From contig CAJNOJ010000285.1 of the NCBI GenBank assembly GCA_905250025.1, positions 35,972 to 99,971 on the forward strand: a stretch of 64,000 bases of DNA, read 5' to 3'. Below the pieces are notes generated by a model, which saw nothing but the letters and a program-made list of their open reading frames with translations, did not search any database and was not told the origin of the DNA. A program made the position numbers and the translations under genes. This DNA is from Adineta ricciae. Taxonomy: Eukaryota; Rotifera; Eurotatoria; Adinetida; Adinetidae. Of the stretch, positions 24,145 to 35,533 are shown one piece after another; position 1 is the stretch's first letter, and each line of letters starts with the position of its first letter.

Positions 24145-25125
24145 ATGTCTACGACATCGTTGTTAATCAATGATATTCGAAATAAACTTCTGATCGCTAT
24201 TGGTATCATCTTTATCTTTCTCGGAACTGTTGGAAATATTTTAAATATAATTTTATTCAAACGTCGTTCAATGTGGACACTTTCTCCAAGTATTCCATTG
24301 CTTTTAATCGCTTCAATTTGCAATTTAATCACAATATATCCATACCTTCTATTAAGGACATTTCTTGGTTTTAATCTCCCATTAGTTTACACATCCTCAA
24401 TCTTATGTAAAATGCATGTTTATTGTTATTATATTTCCATTGTTACTTCAACTTGGTTAATGGTTGCGTGTTGTGCGGATCGATTCTTTTCATCATCTCG
24501 TCATGTGAAAATACGTGCGTATAGTAATATGAAAACAACTCGACGTATAACAATGATTGCATTTCTGGTCATACCTTGTGTTTATATTCCAACACTTTAT
24601 TGCTATGAGATTAATCAATTTACTAAACCAGTTCCATGTTATCAACAAAACAGCGAATGTGGATTAGCAGATATTGTGAATTATTTCGTTTTTCAATCTG
24701 TTGGTCCACCTATATTCATGCTTATATTTACTATTGGCACTATAATGCACATTCGGCAAGGTCATCAGGTTGGACCAGATATTCCACTTTCAGCAGTAAC
24801 AAATCCTTCGACAACAATTCATAAAAACACAAGAATCAATCGAAAAACTAATCGAGCAAACACACGATTACTCTATGCTCAAGTTATTGTGTATCTTCTT
24901 TGCTCGATACCACTTTTTACTATGAAACTATATGCACTTATTCCACTCTCAATCGTCAAAAGTGATGTTCGAATATCTGTCGAAGCACTTCTCCTAAATG
25001 TCGCTCTTTGGTTTAGTTTGGTTGACAAAATCTTTTCATTTTATATTTATACATTATCAAGTAGACATTTTCGGCAAGAACTTATGAAACTCTTTAGAAA
25101 AAACATACAACAACGACAGAATTAA
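24145..25125 (+). CDS. Orphan rhodopsin-like GPCR (bdelloid expansion type)
   Basis: 326 aa, one exon, with seven hydrophobic segments. TM1 contains GTVGNILNIILF, TM3 begins after SILCKMHVYCYY and ends ACCADRFF (a DRF variant of the DRY motif), ECL2 carries PVPCYQQNSEC for the TM3 disulfide, and after TM7 comes SSRHFRQELMKLF as helix 8. TM7 has DKIFSFYIY in place of NPxxY. The start ATG at 24145 follows an ATG-free stretch. The ligand is unknown; peptide-receptor-like by shape only. The second copy (40185-40725) is broken, so this is the only intact one in the window. Confidence 0.82.
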   Translation: MSTTSLLINDIRNKLLIAIGIIFIFLGTVGNILNIILFKRRSMWTLSPSIPLLLIASICNLITIYPYLLLRTFLGFNLPLVYTSSILCKMHVYCYYISIVTSTWLMVACCADRFFSSSRHVKIRAYSNMKTTRRITMIAFLVIPCVYIPTLYCYEINQFTKPVPCYQQNSECGLADIVNYFVFQSVGPPIFMLIFTIGTIMHIRQGHQVGPDIPLSAVTNPSTTIHKNTRINRKTNRANTRLLYAQVIVYLLCSIPLFTMKLYALIPLSIVKSDVRISVEALLLNVALWFSLVDKIFSFYIYTLSSRHFRQELMKLFRKNIQQRQN

Positions 25126-25329
25126 TCATCTCTTCTTTTGAAAACTTTGAATTCTGGTTTCTTTAGTTTCGCAAATAAATCTTATTCTAAAATGAGCCGA
25201 ATCGGTTGTGTATTCTACTGATAGTTCGATTCTCTGAAGTATTTATAGCACAAGTTGGTTATTAAATGATAATACTCTTTGGTAGTTCTTCAAAAAGATG
25301 AATAGTGTCTATATATAGATCTATCAATT

Positions 25330-26330
25330 AAGGTAATCGTTTCTTTTTTGTTCTTTGTCCATCCATCAGCACGAATATCACCATTAGGACTGATCGAAAG
25401 TAATTTAGATACTATGTTTATTGTAGCCAAACCTGATTGTAATTCTAACACAGAACAAATGGGATTTACTTTTCAAAATAAAAACAGATTAATCCCAAAA
25501 CTATTTTTCATATGAATGACAAACCTGTGTAAACAGAAAGTACACTCCCAAACACCATTCTCACATTTCAGTCAATATCCAATAGGTGTGATCACATCTT
25601 CATAACCATGAATTTCATCGAAAATAAACTTGTCCTTTGGTATTTACTGTCACACACGGGTTGTACAAACCAACTTATATTTTCGAATTATACACGTGAG
25701 TTGTCTTTTAAAGTAAACGACAGTAAACAGTGATAAATCAGTAAATAATTCTAATGTGACTTGCTTCTTTAACGTGGGATTCGTTGCGAACAAGAGTTCA
25801 CTCCTCAGAAATTTGTAATAATTGTGTTTGACCAGCTAGTTCTAACCGAGATGTACTGGAAGGTAATACTGGCAAACTTACCATCGAATAATTATCCGTT
25901 TCATGATAAAGCAAAGAATATAAACGCTAAAGTACGGCTAACAGTTTCATTCTCAATAGAACAAGTATAGTCGAGTCAACAGGACATGAGCCATCAATGT
26001 TGATTTTCTTCGTTGTTGTATCAGAATCATCGCCATTATTGAGAGAGTCGTTGGAAAATTGAGTCCATACACTATTGACACACGGTTATATTGAGTGAAC
26101 CTCCCTCCAATATTCACATATTCTGTTCAACATGTCATTTCCACATAAGATCCCGACAGTATACAATTATCATTTGATTGATCTCTTAATAAATTATAAA
26201 GAACTCACATTAACAGATTGGTAATGAACTCTATGATCCATTGTTATAACAAGTCACACGAAAACGAACAGTTGAATTAAATCGAAATTCTGGAGCACAA
26301 ACGTATTCCAAATATGTACAGCGGTTGGTG
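25330..26330 (-). pseudogene. Decayed secreted-protein gene with sushi/CCP-like pieces, copy 1
   Basis: Minus-strand fragments in shifting frames include a piece reading YVCAPxFRFNSTVRFRVICYNNGS and a GYVNIGG segment, which recall sushi-type modules. The same sequence in the second copy (41000-42440) is longer and keeps a 156-codon open stretch; here internal deletions (around 25750) have removed much of it. No continuous gene can be built. The family assignment is weak. Confidence 0.35.
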
Positions 26331-26519
26331 TCGCTACTCTCAGATAAGATATTTTTCATCCAATAAATCTATTTTCAAGGTGATTTATTGAAGTGTGACG
26401 AAAATATGTCGTATGCTTCCCTTTTTCTGCTTTAATGATTCACAAGTCAAAGAAAATAATTTCCGAACCATTTTGTTTTTGATCAATACCGATGACGTCG
26501 ATCTTCATTCATTTTCTAG

Positions 26520-27895
26520 ATGGATAACGTTGTTCTTACTTCGGACAGTCCGGAAGCGTCACCTGACGATATCTTAATCGATTGTGACGATTCCTCCGCA
26601 ACAGCTGATGATTCACCATTACTTTCAGATGGTCACTTAGCAGAACTCAACTCGGCACATCATCCACCTTCTTTTGATGAAAACAATTCCGTTGGTAGAC
26701 GATGTCCAATTTCAGTCAAAAAAAGACTTCTAATCGGTTGTCTTCTTGGATCATCAATAACACTTTTAGCAGTCATTTCAACTGGATTTATTCTATCAAA
26801 AAAATTATCGAAAAATTTCGATACGACGACAACAACAACAGAAACTACTTTGCCAAATCAATCCTCAACAAGTGAGTTGAGGGTTTCGTTTGAAAATCCA
26901 ATAATTGTACTGTTTTAGCAACAATCGAAACTGTAACATCTTCGTCGAAATCCTGTTCAATTCCAACCGTAAATGGCAAATGGAATGAAACAGGTTTTGT
27001 ATTAATAAATCCCGGAGGTGAATGTTCTTCAAATGAATATGGTTTATGTCATTCTCAAGATTTCTTTTTTGATGATATTCACTATACTCTTTATGTTGCT
27101 GATACAAAAAATGATCGAATACAAAAATATTCTCTAAATGAACCATTTAATCCGAATCCAGGTCTTCTTGGAGTTACTGTAGCCAGTAGAAATCTTTCTT
27201 CTCCACAATCTCTCTTTGTTGATGTTCAAACAGAAGATATTTATATTTTGGATTTTCTTGAAAATGATACAACTGATAATAAAACAGACATTGTTTCGTA
27301 TCGTGTTCATTTATGGAAGAAAAACGATCAAATTGGAAAGATTTTACTGAGCGAACAAGGTGAATATTTATATTCACAATCTATTCATCGTTTAACATTG
27401 GATAAACAAATGAATATTTATGTTGGAACGAGATATTTCATTAAGAAATGGTTAAAATCAACTGATTATACCCAAAATGTCATTGTTGCTGGAAAAAGTC
27501 GATCGAATTTAACCGACCAAAGTAATCTTTGGGATCCAGTGGGATTTGTTGTTACTGATGATTTAACGTTATTTATCGCTGATTGGCAAAATAAAAGAAT
27601 TCAAAAATGGAAAGACAATGCAACCGAAGGAGAAACAATTGTCAAAAATTTAACATATGTCATTGGATTAACAATGGATTGTAACGGATTTCTTTATTAT
27701 GTTGATATGTATGAACGAACAATTCATCAAATTGATTTAGTCAACAATCAGAAACGAGTAATTGTTACAGATCAAGGTGAATTCAGAAGTAGTTGCTATT
27801 TTGGTCAAAGAGCAATTCGAACTGACCGATTTGAAAATATTTTTCTTTTAGGAGATAATCAACTATGTCAATTTTCTTTGCAAATAACTACATAA
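26520..27895 (+). CDS. Type II membrane protein with NHL-like ectodomain
   Basis: Exons 26520-26871 and 26919-27895 with a 47-bp intron (phase 1) give 442 aa. The N-terminal 75 residues are acidic and cytosolic-looking. A single TM follows (LLIGCLLGSSITLLAVISTGFIL, about 75-95), then a Thr-rich stalk (TTTTTTETT) and a six-bladed-like NHL/beta-propeller ectodomain with blades such as LYVADTKNDRIQKYS and LFIADWQNKRIQKW. It is probably a surface receptor or adhesion protein. The ATG is preceded by ttttctag, so an upstream exon cannot be excluded. The second copy (42530-43747) has a premature stop and an internal loss. Confidence 0.78.
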
Positions 27896-27974
27896 AAACT
27901 TTATTTTTGATCTTATTTGAAGTGCACTTCTTCATTTCACTATTTATATACGTTGATCTTTGAAAGAAAAAGTA

Positions 27975-28952
27975 TTAAAGATGCGAACGTGTGTTTTGAT
28001 ATTGTTGAATAAATAATTTAACAAAATGAGTAAGAAGTTCGGGTTGTTCCTGAGGAAATGAATGATTGGAATCTCTTAATAGTGTATCATAACCATATTG
28101 AAACCATTGAGAAAGATCAGGTGCAACTGATGGAACCGAAATTCTTCCAGATAATTGAGAAAGACCTGCTCGAATCACATGAACTTTGGTTTGGTGAATA
28201 AATTTCGAATTTTGAACAATTTGGCGAATATCTGATTCTCGATGAACACTTATTTCATACAAATGCCAAGCTCTTTCAGGTGTACAATGAAGTTTGCCGT
28301 TTTCATCAATTGCATAAGAACAATAATCACGAAGAACATCTTTTGGCCATGAAAAAAGTCGAGAAGGTTTCTCCATATATGAAATCATTTCTTCAATTGA
28401 AGACCATTGACCTCGTCGTGGTGCTAAATGTTTCGAAGACTTCGAATGTTGATCACTTTGTTCATAGTAAAATGAAGAAAAGATTCCGGGATCTAGTAAA
28501 AGTAAGGAGTGAAAGATTGATTTCGATGCCAATGCACCAGCTAAGACAAGAGCATGTCCACCAAGTGAATGACCGATGCCAAGTAAAGAATTCTTCTTTG
28601 ATAAATCGAGAATTTCGATAAAATTTAATAAATCTTCACCAAACCATGAAAATCGATAAGGAAGACGATGCTTATCTGATTGACCATGTCCGCGAAAGTC
28701 AATCGAAATCACGTGATATCCTAATAAAGCTTCATTTATTATTCGATCATAACATCGACTATGAAGTGTTCCACCATGACACATTAAAATCGTTGGCCCA
28801 TAACCTTTCCATTCCCAATAATGCATTCTTAGTGGACCTTCACCCACTTCACCATTTTCTTTCACTAATGGACGTTTTGGTAAAGTTAAAAAATGACTTG
28901 TAGGATTCGAAGAAATCATCCGATGACAACGAAGAACTATCGAAGATAACAT
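27975..28952 (-). CDS. Alpha/beta-hydrolase fold protein
   Basis: 325 aa, single exon. An oxyanion-type HGG occurs in LMCHGGTLHSRCYD near residue 60, followed by IDFRGHGQSD, the nucleophile elbow GIGHSLGG near 130, and a late histidine in DSNHSFPQE near 300. The acid residue is probably in the VHVIRAG strand region but is not clear. It resembles serum-hydrolase-like esterases; the substrate is unknown. It sits convergent to the NHL membrane gene (80 bp apart) and upstream of the GGT 3' end on the same strand. The second copy at 43831-44550 is broken. Confidence 0.82.
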   Translation of the reverse strand: MLSSIVLRCHRMISSNPTSHFLTLPKRPLVKENGEVGEGPLRMHYWEWKGYGPTILMCHGGTLHSRCYDRIINEALLGYHVISIDFRGHGQSDKHRLPYRFSWFGEDLLNFIEILDLSKKNSLLGIGHSLGGHALVLAGALASKSIFHSLLLLDPGIFSSFYYEQSDQHSKSSKHLAPRRGQWSSIEEMISYMEKPSRLFSWPKDVLRDYCSYAIDENGKLHCTPERAWHLYEISVHRESDIRQIVQNSKFIHQTKVHVIRAGLSQLSGRISVPSVAPDLSQWFQYGYDTLLRDSNHSFPQEQPELLTHFVKLFIQQYQNTRSHL

Positions 28953-29083
28953 TTCATTTTCGAATGAGGAAAATTTTATTCAATGAATTATCTCGTCCTT
29001 TGATTGGTGAAAGTTTTTTTGTATTTTAGAACAAATGAAAAATCAGAGGGCGCTGTGATACATTGTTATTCGATATTTTCGTT

Positions 29084-31369
29084 TTAAAATCCATCAGGTT
29101 TTCCACCTTTCCGTCGATCACAATTTGCCCAAAATTCATTCAATTCTTCTTTCCATTCAATTCCTTGAACGGCTGAACCAATTGAATCAACAGAGACAAT
29201 CTGATGACCACGTTTTCTCAATTCATTGATTATTTTCTAAAAAAACAAAAGAAAATTCTCTCCGAAAAGTGAGAGATATCGTTTTACTTCGTCAAAACCT
29301 TGTTCGACAATAATTTCATTTGGTAATAATTGTGAATGAATTCGTGATGAATCAATTGTTGTTTTAATATTTTGTTTAAATAACCAATTAATTAAAGAAA
29401 CTTGTGCAACACTTGTTGTTATTCTTGGTCCTCCACTTCCACCTAAGATTTGGATCCAATGTTCTTTTATTTTATCCCAAAGAATGATTGGTGACATTGA
29501 TGACACAGGTCGTTTTCCAGGAAATATATAATTCGCTGGACTTGATGGAATTCCAAATTGATTTGATGTATTTCTCGTTGAAAAACTATCCATTTGATTA
29601 TTATAGAAAATTCCAGTGTGTTTACCGAGAACTTTCGAACCAAAACTATCGGATAAAAGAAAAGATATTTGAGATTCTATATGGATTGAAAAATGTTTTT
29701 TTTTTACTAATGGTTAATCGTTGATGTCAATGCAATTGCATCACCATCGGGTCCAGCTAATGATAAATGAGCTGTTCCTGTTCGACTTTTGTCAAACCAT
29801 ATTCCACCGTAATATTCACAGTCAAATGTTTTATCATCACTAAATCGATCTATTGTAAAACTATGTTCACAACAATTCTTTACTTACTCGATTCGTTTTC
29901 GAATCTCTTCGGCATGTTCTTTCGAAGTTAAATCAGAAATTAACTAACAAAAACGAAAAATTTCTTTGAAATTTTGAGCAAACTGTCGAGCAAACTTGTG
30001 TGATATCATTGAATTGTGGATCGGAAAGTTCGCTTCGTTTCGCATAAGCAAATTTCAATGTTTCAATAAGACGATGATAAAATAACGCAGCACTCGTCGA
30101 TTCTTCTAATTGGTTTGCAGAAAACTGAAAGCCTTGTAAAACATTTAGAATAAATGTTAAAATTGGTCCACTAGTTGGAGCATGAGTTGTAAATGCTCGA
30201 ATACGATCATCGAATTCAATACAATGTGCTTCACGATAATCAATGTCATAAGTTTCAAGATCTTCTTTTGTTATAATTCCACCTGAATATTCGATTTCAG
30301 TTGATTAGAAAAGAGACATTGAATTACCTTCGTCTTGAATTTCTTGAAGAATTTTCTGAGAAAGTTCACCATGATAAAACACATCATCACCTTGTTCAGC
30401 AATGATTTGTAGTGTTTTTGCCAATTTTAGTTGTTTAATTGAATCTCCGAATTGATACAATTCATTTGTATTTTTATCTTTAACAAATAATTCTCTAAAA
30501 GAATTTCACTTTTTCAATATTTTCATTTCGATTCTTTACTTCATATTTGGATCATTAAGAATCAATTGTTTATTTTGTTGAATTGCTTGTGCTAAAGCCG
30601 AACTGATTGGAAAACCTTGTCGACATAATTGAATTGTTGGTTGAAAAAGATCTTTCCACGAAACTCCACCACCAAATTCTTCGTATGCTTTTCGATAAGC
30701 ACGTAATTCACCTGGAACAGCAATTGATAATCCACCTCAAATCACATTTGTCGTTTCAATGGATATTCAAAAGAACAATTTACTTACCAATTGAAGACAA
30801 ATTTTCTTTTCCAATAAACAGATTTTCATTTGATGCTAATGGAGCCTTTTCTCTCTATTAGAAATCGGAAAAGAGATTCTTTAATCAAATTAGCGACATC
30901 GGAATCATCGATGGAATAGAATGTGTTCTTTCTGACTTACTCCAATAATACTAAAAACTTTTCCTTTTTTCCTAAAAATCAAATTAAGTATTGAAGAATA
31001 TGAAAAATAATTTTACTTCGAAGAGATCACCATCACACATCCTCCTCCAATACCCATTGAATGTTGATTCATTACACCATTGCAAATCGCAGCAGCTAAA
31101 GCAGCATCGACCGTTGTGCCATTTTTTTCTAAGATCTCTCGACCAATTTTCGAGCAAATTTCATTATCAACTGCGATTGCAGCTCGTTGATATTTTCCCA
31201 ATGGAGATGATTTCTCAATCGAATAACTTTCGTGAGTGACATTTTGCATTGTAAAATCGAAGAACTAAATCCTCATAAAGCACATGTCGATTAGAGTCTT
31301 ATCAGCACGAAAATAAAGAACGAAAAACAGCAGTGACAACGCAACATTGAAAACAATATTTTTTTTCAT
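29084..31369 (-). CDS. Gamma-glutamyltransferase (glutathione hydrolase)
   Basis: A multi-exon gene. Start ATG 31369 encodes an N-terminal signal anchor (MKKNIVFNVALSLLFFVLYF), joined over a 57-bp intron (31227-31283, phase 2) to exon 31226-31017 with AAIAVDN...GIGGG. Later exons carry GREKAPLAS, GGLSIAVPGELRAYRKA, the catalytic region RTGTAHLSL (Thr of GTAH is the autoprocessing nucleophile of the family), TSTINHYFGSKV across the 29645/29708 junction, NNQMDSFS, the glycine-rich GGSGGPRI and a final exon 29236-29084 ending KPDGF. GGT cleaves the gamma-glutamyl bond of glutathione outside the cell. All key residues are present. Some middle exon limits (29944-30900) are approximate. Confidence 0.88.
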
Positions 31370-31599
31370 TTCTGTGACCTTGGAAAAATCCTATCAGTTT
31401 CTCCTGACAAAACTAAGATTTATATGCTTATGTCATATTTGGGCTTTAACAAAGACAATAACGGATTTTCAGCAATGACTTCGATGTCTGAGTGAAGCAC
31501 GAAAAGAATAATTTCAATTGGAATTGTTTATTTGATTAAAAAATGGCGTCGATCAAGACATTGGTTTATCGATGAATATCTCTCAAATAATCAAGTGGA

Positions 31600-31959
31600 A
31601 AAACTTGCAAAGGTCTTCATTTAACAAGAAATAGAATTGACAATACTGGAGCGGAATATTTAGCTGATATGTTAAAATGAAACAAAACGTTAGAAGAACT
31701 TTGGCTCGGATGAAATCAAATTGGTAATTTTGGTGCGTGTGAATTATTTCGAACATTAACTAATCAAAATCAAACATTGAAAGTGTTATTCCTTCAGAAT
31801 AATCGAATAACAGATTATTGTGTTGAAACAATTATTGACAAAAATCGATCTTTACAATGTTTATATTTAGAAAATAATTCCATTTCAACAACAAATCGAG
31901 ACAGAATAAAACATGCAGATTATCGACGAGAACCTTCGATGTCAGTTACTATTTATTAA
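31600..31959 (+). pseudogene. LRR (ribonuclease-inhibitor type) pseudogene fragment
   Basis: Plus-strand reading shows about four LRR units (NRIDNTGAEYLADMLK, LEELWLG, LKVLFLQNNRITD, LQCLYLENNSIST) interrupted by in-frame stops after DMLK and LWLG. There is no start and no upstream domain. It is a relic of an NLR/LRR-type gene. Confidence 0.6.
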
Positions 31960-32190
31960 ATCGGAAAAACAAAATTATATGTTTCAATTCAAATGACTAT
32001 ATCGCTCTGAAAACTCTCTTCTATTTGGCCAGCATTCAAAATAAATTCAGACAAAGAAATTCTACAAGAGCCGTTATTGAACTGAATAGAATTTGTATTT
32101 GAACATTATCAATCAATTCTCGATAAATTTCATCACAAATAAAAAAAGCCATTTTTCTTTGCACATAACTTAAAGCAAAATACTTCACGA

Positions 32191-32211
32191 GTAACGCGGC
32201 ACAGAAGCCGC
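32191..32211. repeat. Dispersed hairpin, GCGGC stem, site 1
   Basis: gtaacgcggc followed by a 6-nt loop and gccgc: a 5-bp perfect stem. The same hairpin with its gtaac lead-in recurs at 60661-60681. It lies in otherwise non-coding sequence and may be part of an old dispersed element. Confidence 0.35.
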
Positions 32212-32503
32212 CAAGGGGGAAACAGCGGACTTCTATACTTGAAGTGACTTCAAGGTACTTTGGCTACTTCGACTACTTCAAGTCGCGTGATTTTAGCAGT
32301 TTTGAGCTCGTGAATAAGCGTACATCCACTAATAGATCATTCAAGTTGTGACCTAATTTCATCCTGACTACGAAGTAACATAATATATCGTGGGTGAGTG
32401 TGTGGATATCTATTCATATTGCACACCCTCAAGATTTGTACTTAATTAAGTTTGAAAATATTTTATTTGAAAAATTATTTGACAAACATCTAATTGATAT
32501 TCT

Positions 32504-32845
32504 TTATCCTTTTAGAACACCAATAGTTGTTAACGCTTCTTTAACATAATTAACTGTTGGTCCTTTAACTCCCACCGCGGGTAAATCACTATTGCTCTTA
32601 ATAATATTTTGAATTCGTTCATACCAATCCTGTTGAGCGCGAAGTCCACCGCCAAGTATAACTGCGCCGTATGTCGATTGTTTTATGACATTGATTAATT
32701 CCGCATCACACTCTGGATTGTTTGATGCGACGAAGCCGTCTGCTAATATTGATTTATCTTCATTAACAGTACCAACAATTTTTGCGTTTGTTTCTGGATT
32801 AATTCCAACTATTAATATTCGAACTGGTTCAGATAAAGTAGTCAT
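32504..32845 (-). CDS. Small intronless protein of unknown function
   Basis: 113 aa, ATG to stop in one exon. It begins with a hydrophobic beta-strand (VRILIVGINPE), then an alternating alpha/beta pattern with AVILGGGLRAQQDWY and a Val-rich C-terminal half; it looks like a small Rossmann-type alpha/beta protein. I do not recognise the family. Composition and lack of introns resemble bacterial or fungal small proteins, so horizontal origin is possible but untested. It is flanked by non-coding sequence, with the LRR relic upstream and an LDLa-gene fragment downstream. Confidence 0.6.
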   Translation of the reverse strand: MTTLSEPVRILIVGINPETNAKIVGTVNEDKSILADGFVASNNPECDAELINVIKQSTYGAVILGGGLRAQQDWYERIQNIIKSNSDLPAVGVKGPTVNYVKEALTTIGVLKG

Positions 32846-33099
32846 TTTGTGTCAATAAATTGTTTTGCATTGATTTTATAGTAAAAAGAAGAAAAATGCT
32901 TGATCATGTTGGCTATTTTCTTTTGACTCATTACATCAACAGTAAGGTAAGAAAAAACACGTAGAAAAGTGCACCGTCATACACGTAGTTTCCGTTAAAC
33001 GGTTGCTTCAGTGTTGAATATATATGAATAATATGAAGGCACATCGACCGTATCGAAGCGAAACGAGCAGACAGCGTATTCAAATGCAACTTGTGTACA

Positions 33100-33297
33100 C
33101 ATACTGTTTGGAAATAGAGATGTGTTTTGTATCGAAAGTCAGCGTGATCCTCGTCCTCTCCATTTTCACAATCTTGAAAATCATCATTTATCGTAATTGA
33201 TGCAAAACACGTTATTTTTCGATTCATTAAACATTGAACACGAAAATGAAAATCATCAAGCGCGCAACTTTCTTCAAATGTTTCATCATCATGAAAA
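33100..33297 (-). pseudogene. Fragment of an LDLa-receptor gene ending at an n join
   Basis: 198 bp matching 50611-50808 of the large LDLa/EGF receptor gene with only a few substitutions. It encodes part of one LDLa-like module (MNRKITCFASITINDDFQDC). Homology stops abruptly at 33100 on the left and at the n at 33298 on the right. The left flank (32931-33099) keeps the frame open but resembles nothing in the parent gene. Confidence 0.7.
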
Positions 33298-33298
33298 N

Positions 33299-34523
33299 TT
33301 CAGTTTTTTCTTTGGTTATTTATCATTTCGTATCAATTAGAAGAATATTGGTGGTTCATTTCGTCGTTTATTCTCGGTTTAACTGGTTCACAACCGATTT
33401 TTCGTAAGAGAATTTCCATTTCATTGGATTTTGAAGATCAAATTTGACTTTGTTTCAGATTTAACATTGAATTTATTCGTGACAGATTTAACAAAAGAAA
33501 CGGATCGTTCGATTTATTTTGTTTTTCTTGATGCATTGAAAACATTTGTCACATCCATTGGAGATTTTCTTATTGGTTATTATTTATCTTCATATTCTTT
33601 CATTAATTTAGTTTATCTTTCATTAATTTCACAAATAATCTCGATTATCATTGTTATTTTATGTTTTAAATCATCTCCTCGTTCACAAACTCTTTTACCA
33701 ATTGAATTTTATAATGATATTCAAATTAAAGAATCTTTTTGGTCGAAATTGAACTTTTGTCATTCGAAATCGAAATGTTGGAATGTTTTCTTGATATTTT
33801 TTGCGTATATTTTCTATTCATTTGCGAATTCTGCACTTTGGTCAAATTTTCTTTGGTATTTACTTAATTTTCCGTTTAATTGGTCATCGATACAAATTGG
33901 AAATTTCAATGCTTTATCAGCAATTCTAACTGCAGTGTTTAGTGTTATTGGAATGAAAATTTTCACACGATTTTCTCTTTGTGATTCACTTATTTGTTGT
34001 TTAAGTCAAATTTGTTTGATTTGTTTGGCACTTAACTTTGTTTTTGCACGAGAAAATTGGCATTTATATTTAAGTTTATTAATTTTACCATTTGTTGATT
34101 ATCAAAGTTCGTTAACATGGTCACTCATATCAAAATCATTTCAATCAAATCAATTTCATTGTTTGTTTACATTTCTTGCAATTGTAGATACAATTTGTTC
34201 GTTATTTGGAAATTCGTTATTTAATTGGATTTATCAATTCACTATTGACGATTTACCTTATTTAACTTTTCTCATTGTTATCGGACTTTCGATGATTTCT
34301 TTAATATTTAATCTGTAAGTCGAATTTATTGAAAGATTTCTAAAACTTTTGTTTTTCTTTTAGATCTTTTTTTCTTTTCAATCGAAGATTCTCTAAATTG
34401 AACGAGAATTCCTCGGTAGAATCCAATGATATTGATTTGATTTGGTTGGATATTTCAATTAATACAATCGAATTTGAAAAGAATTCATTAAATACACTTA
34501 CAGATGATTTAATCATTTTGTAG
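33299..34523 (+). CDS. MFS transporter, SLC46-like, copy 2 (5' cut by join)
   Basis: Colinear with 15142-16365. It has a partial first exon 33299-33403, exon 2 33459-34314 (856 bp, same as copy 1) and exon 3 34364-34523 (160 bp, same). Splice sites and stop are conserved and the frame is open, so what is present is intact; about the first 100 codons are missing because of the n at 33298. Differences from copy 1 are mostly conservative or silent. Confidence 0.78.
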
Positions 34524-34648
34524 ATTTTATTAAAAAGTTTCTCCTTTTATAATTTATATCTTCAAATTATAACAAACAGTTGAATGTTCGTTTGAATTTG
34601 AATTTAAATCAGATCGTTCTAACAAATGAGATGAGAAGAAGAATGAAA

Positions 34649-35533
34649 TCAAGGTGAAATTCTTAATCTGATATTTTTCTTGGATTCTTTTCGATGAAAT
34701 GCCTTGGAAACATCAGCTATTTGAAAGAGAATTGAGACGAAATTTTTAAAAACAAGAAAATAACTTGTATAATCATGATTTCGAATACCAAATATTGCAT
34801 AAAGACGTACAATTAAATAAGGAATATCGGTGATCAGAATCGCTAAAAACGAATCCGTCATTATTAATCCTAAACGAGGAAAATTTTTTTGAAATAAAAT
34901 TTTTTGTAACGAAGACATTTGAATGAGAAATTGTAAACAACTAATTGACCAAATGGAAAGAATTGTATAAACAAAACGAAGATTAGAATAAAATTTCCAA
35001 TGATTAAGTAAATCTAAAAAGTCTAATAAATCCAATGCTGTTGTCCATGTTTTCATTAAAATGATCAATCGAGGATTCTTTCTTTCACATAAACCTTTTA
35101 ATATTGTCATGAGAAAAAGATAAAATTGAATTTGAATTTGTGACCATAAAAATTTGTTTTGAAAATAAAAATTATCAAGTGATTTTAATGGTGTATAATA
35201 GATAATTGAAAAGACTTCAACACTTGATTGAGTTTCATGACGATTTATTAAAGTTTCAATTCGATATAATTCAAAGAACCAAATTGATGAAATAATAAAT
35301 ATTGAATAGATTAATAAAAATATAAACGAATTTTTATAACGAGATTTTAAAGAAAGAAAGAAAATTTTTTCGAAAAGAAGGAAAACTAAACCAATTATTG
35401 GAATAAAATACAATTTTCGAGTTGGTTTTGTTAAATAAATCATATATATCGATATAGCCAAATGTATTATACAGAAAAAACGAGCGAGAAACAAAAGAAC
35501 CAACGGAAATTTACCCTTCTGATGTTTATTCAT
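34649..35533 (-). CDS. TMEM26-like multipass membrane protein, copy 2
   Basis: 294 aa, the same length as the copy at 16497-17381, with the same start MNKHQ and the same LDLLDFLDLL and DIPYLIVRLYAIFG segments. The C-terminus differs (KESKKNIRLRISP). Conservation of frame and length between two diverged copies supports a real protein. The T-run upstream of the ATG is one base longer than in copy 1, which rules out the longer N-terminus. Confidence 0.7.
   Translation of the reverse strand: MNKHQKGKFPLVLLFLARFFCIIHLAISIYMIYLTKPTRKLYFIPIIGLVFLLFEKIFFLSLKSRYKNSFIFLLIYSIFIISSIWFFELYRIETLINRHETQSSVEVFSIIYYTPLKSLDNFYFQNKFLWSQIQIQFYLFLMTILKGLCERKNPRLIILMKTWTTALDLLDFLDLLNHWKFYSNLRFVYTILSIWSISCLQFLIQMSSLQKILFQKNFPRLGLIMTDSFLAILITDIPYLIVRLYAIFGIRNHDYTSYFLVFKNFVSILFQIADVSKAFHRKESKKNIRLRISP

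Noticed and set aside
28280-28903. Plus-strand frames opposite the hydrolase
   Set aside because: Shadows of the 325-aa alpha/beta hydrolase, which has clear motifs on the minus strand.
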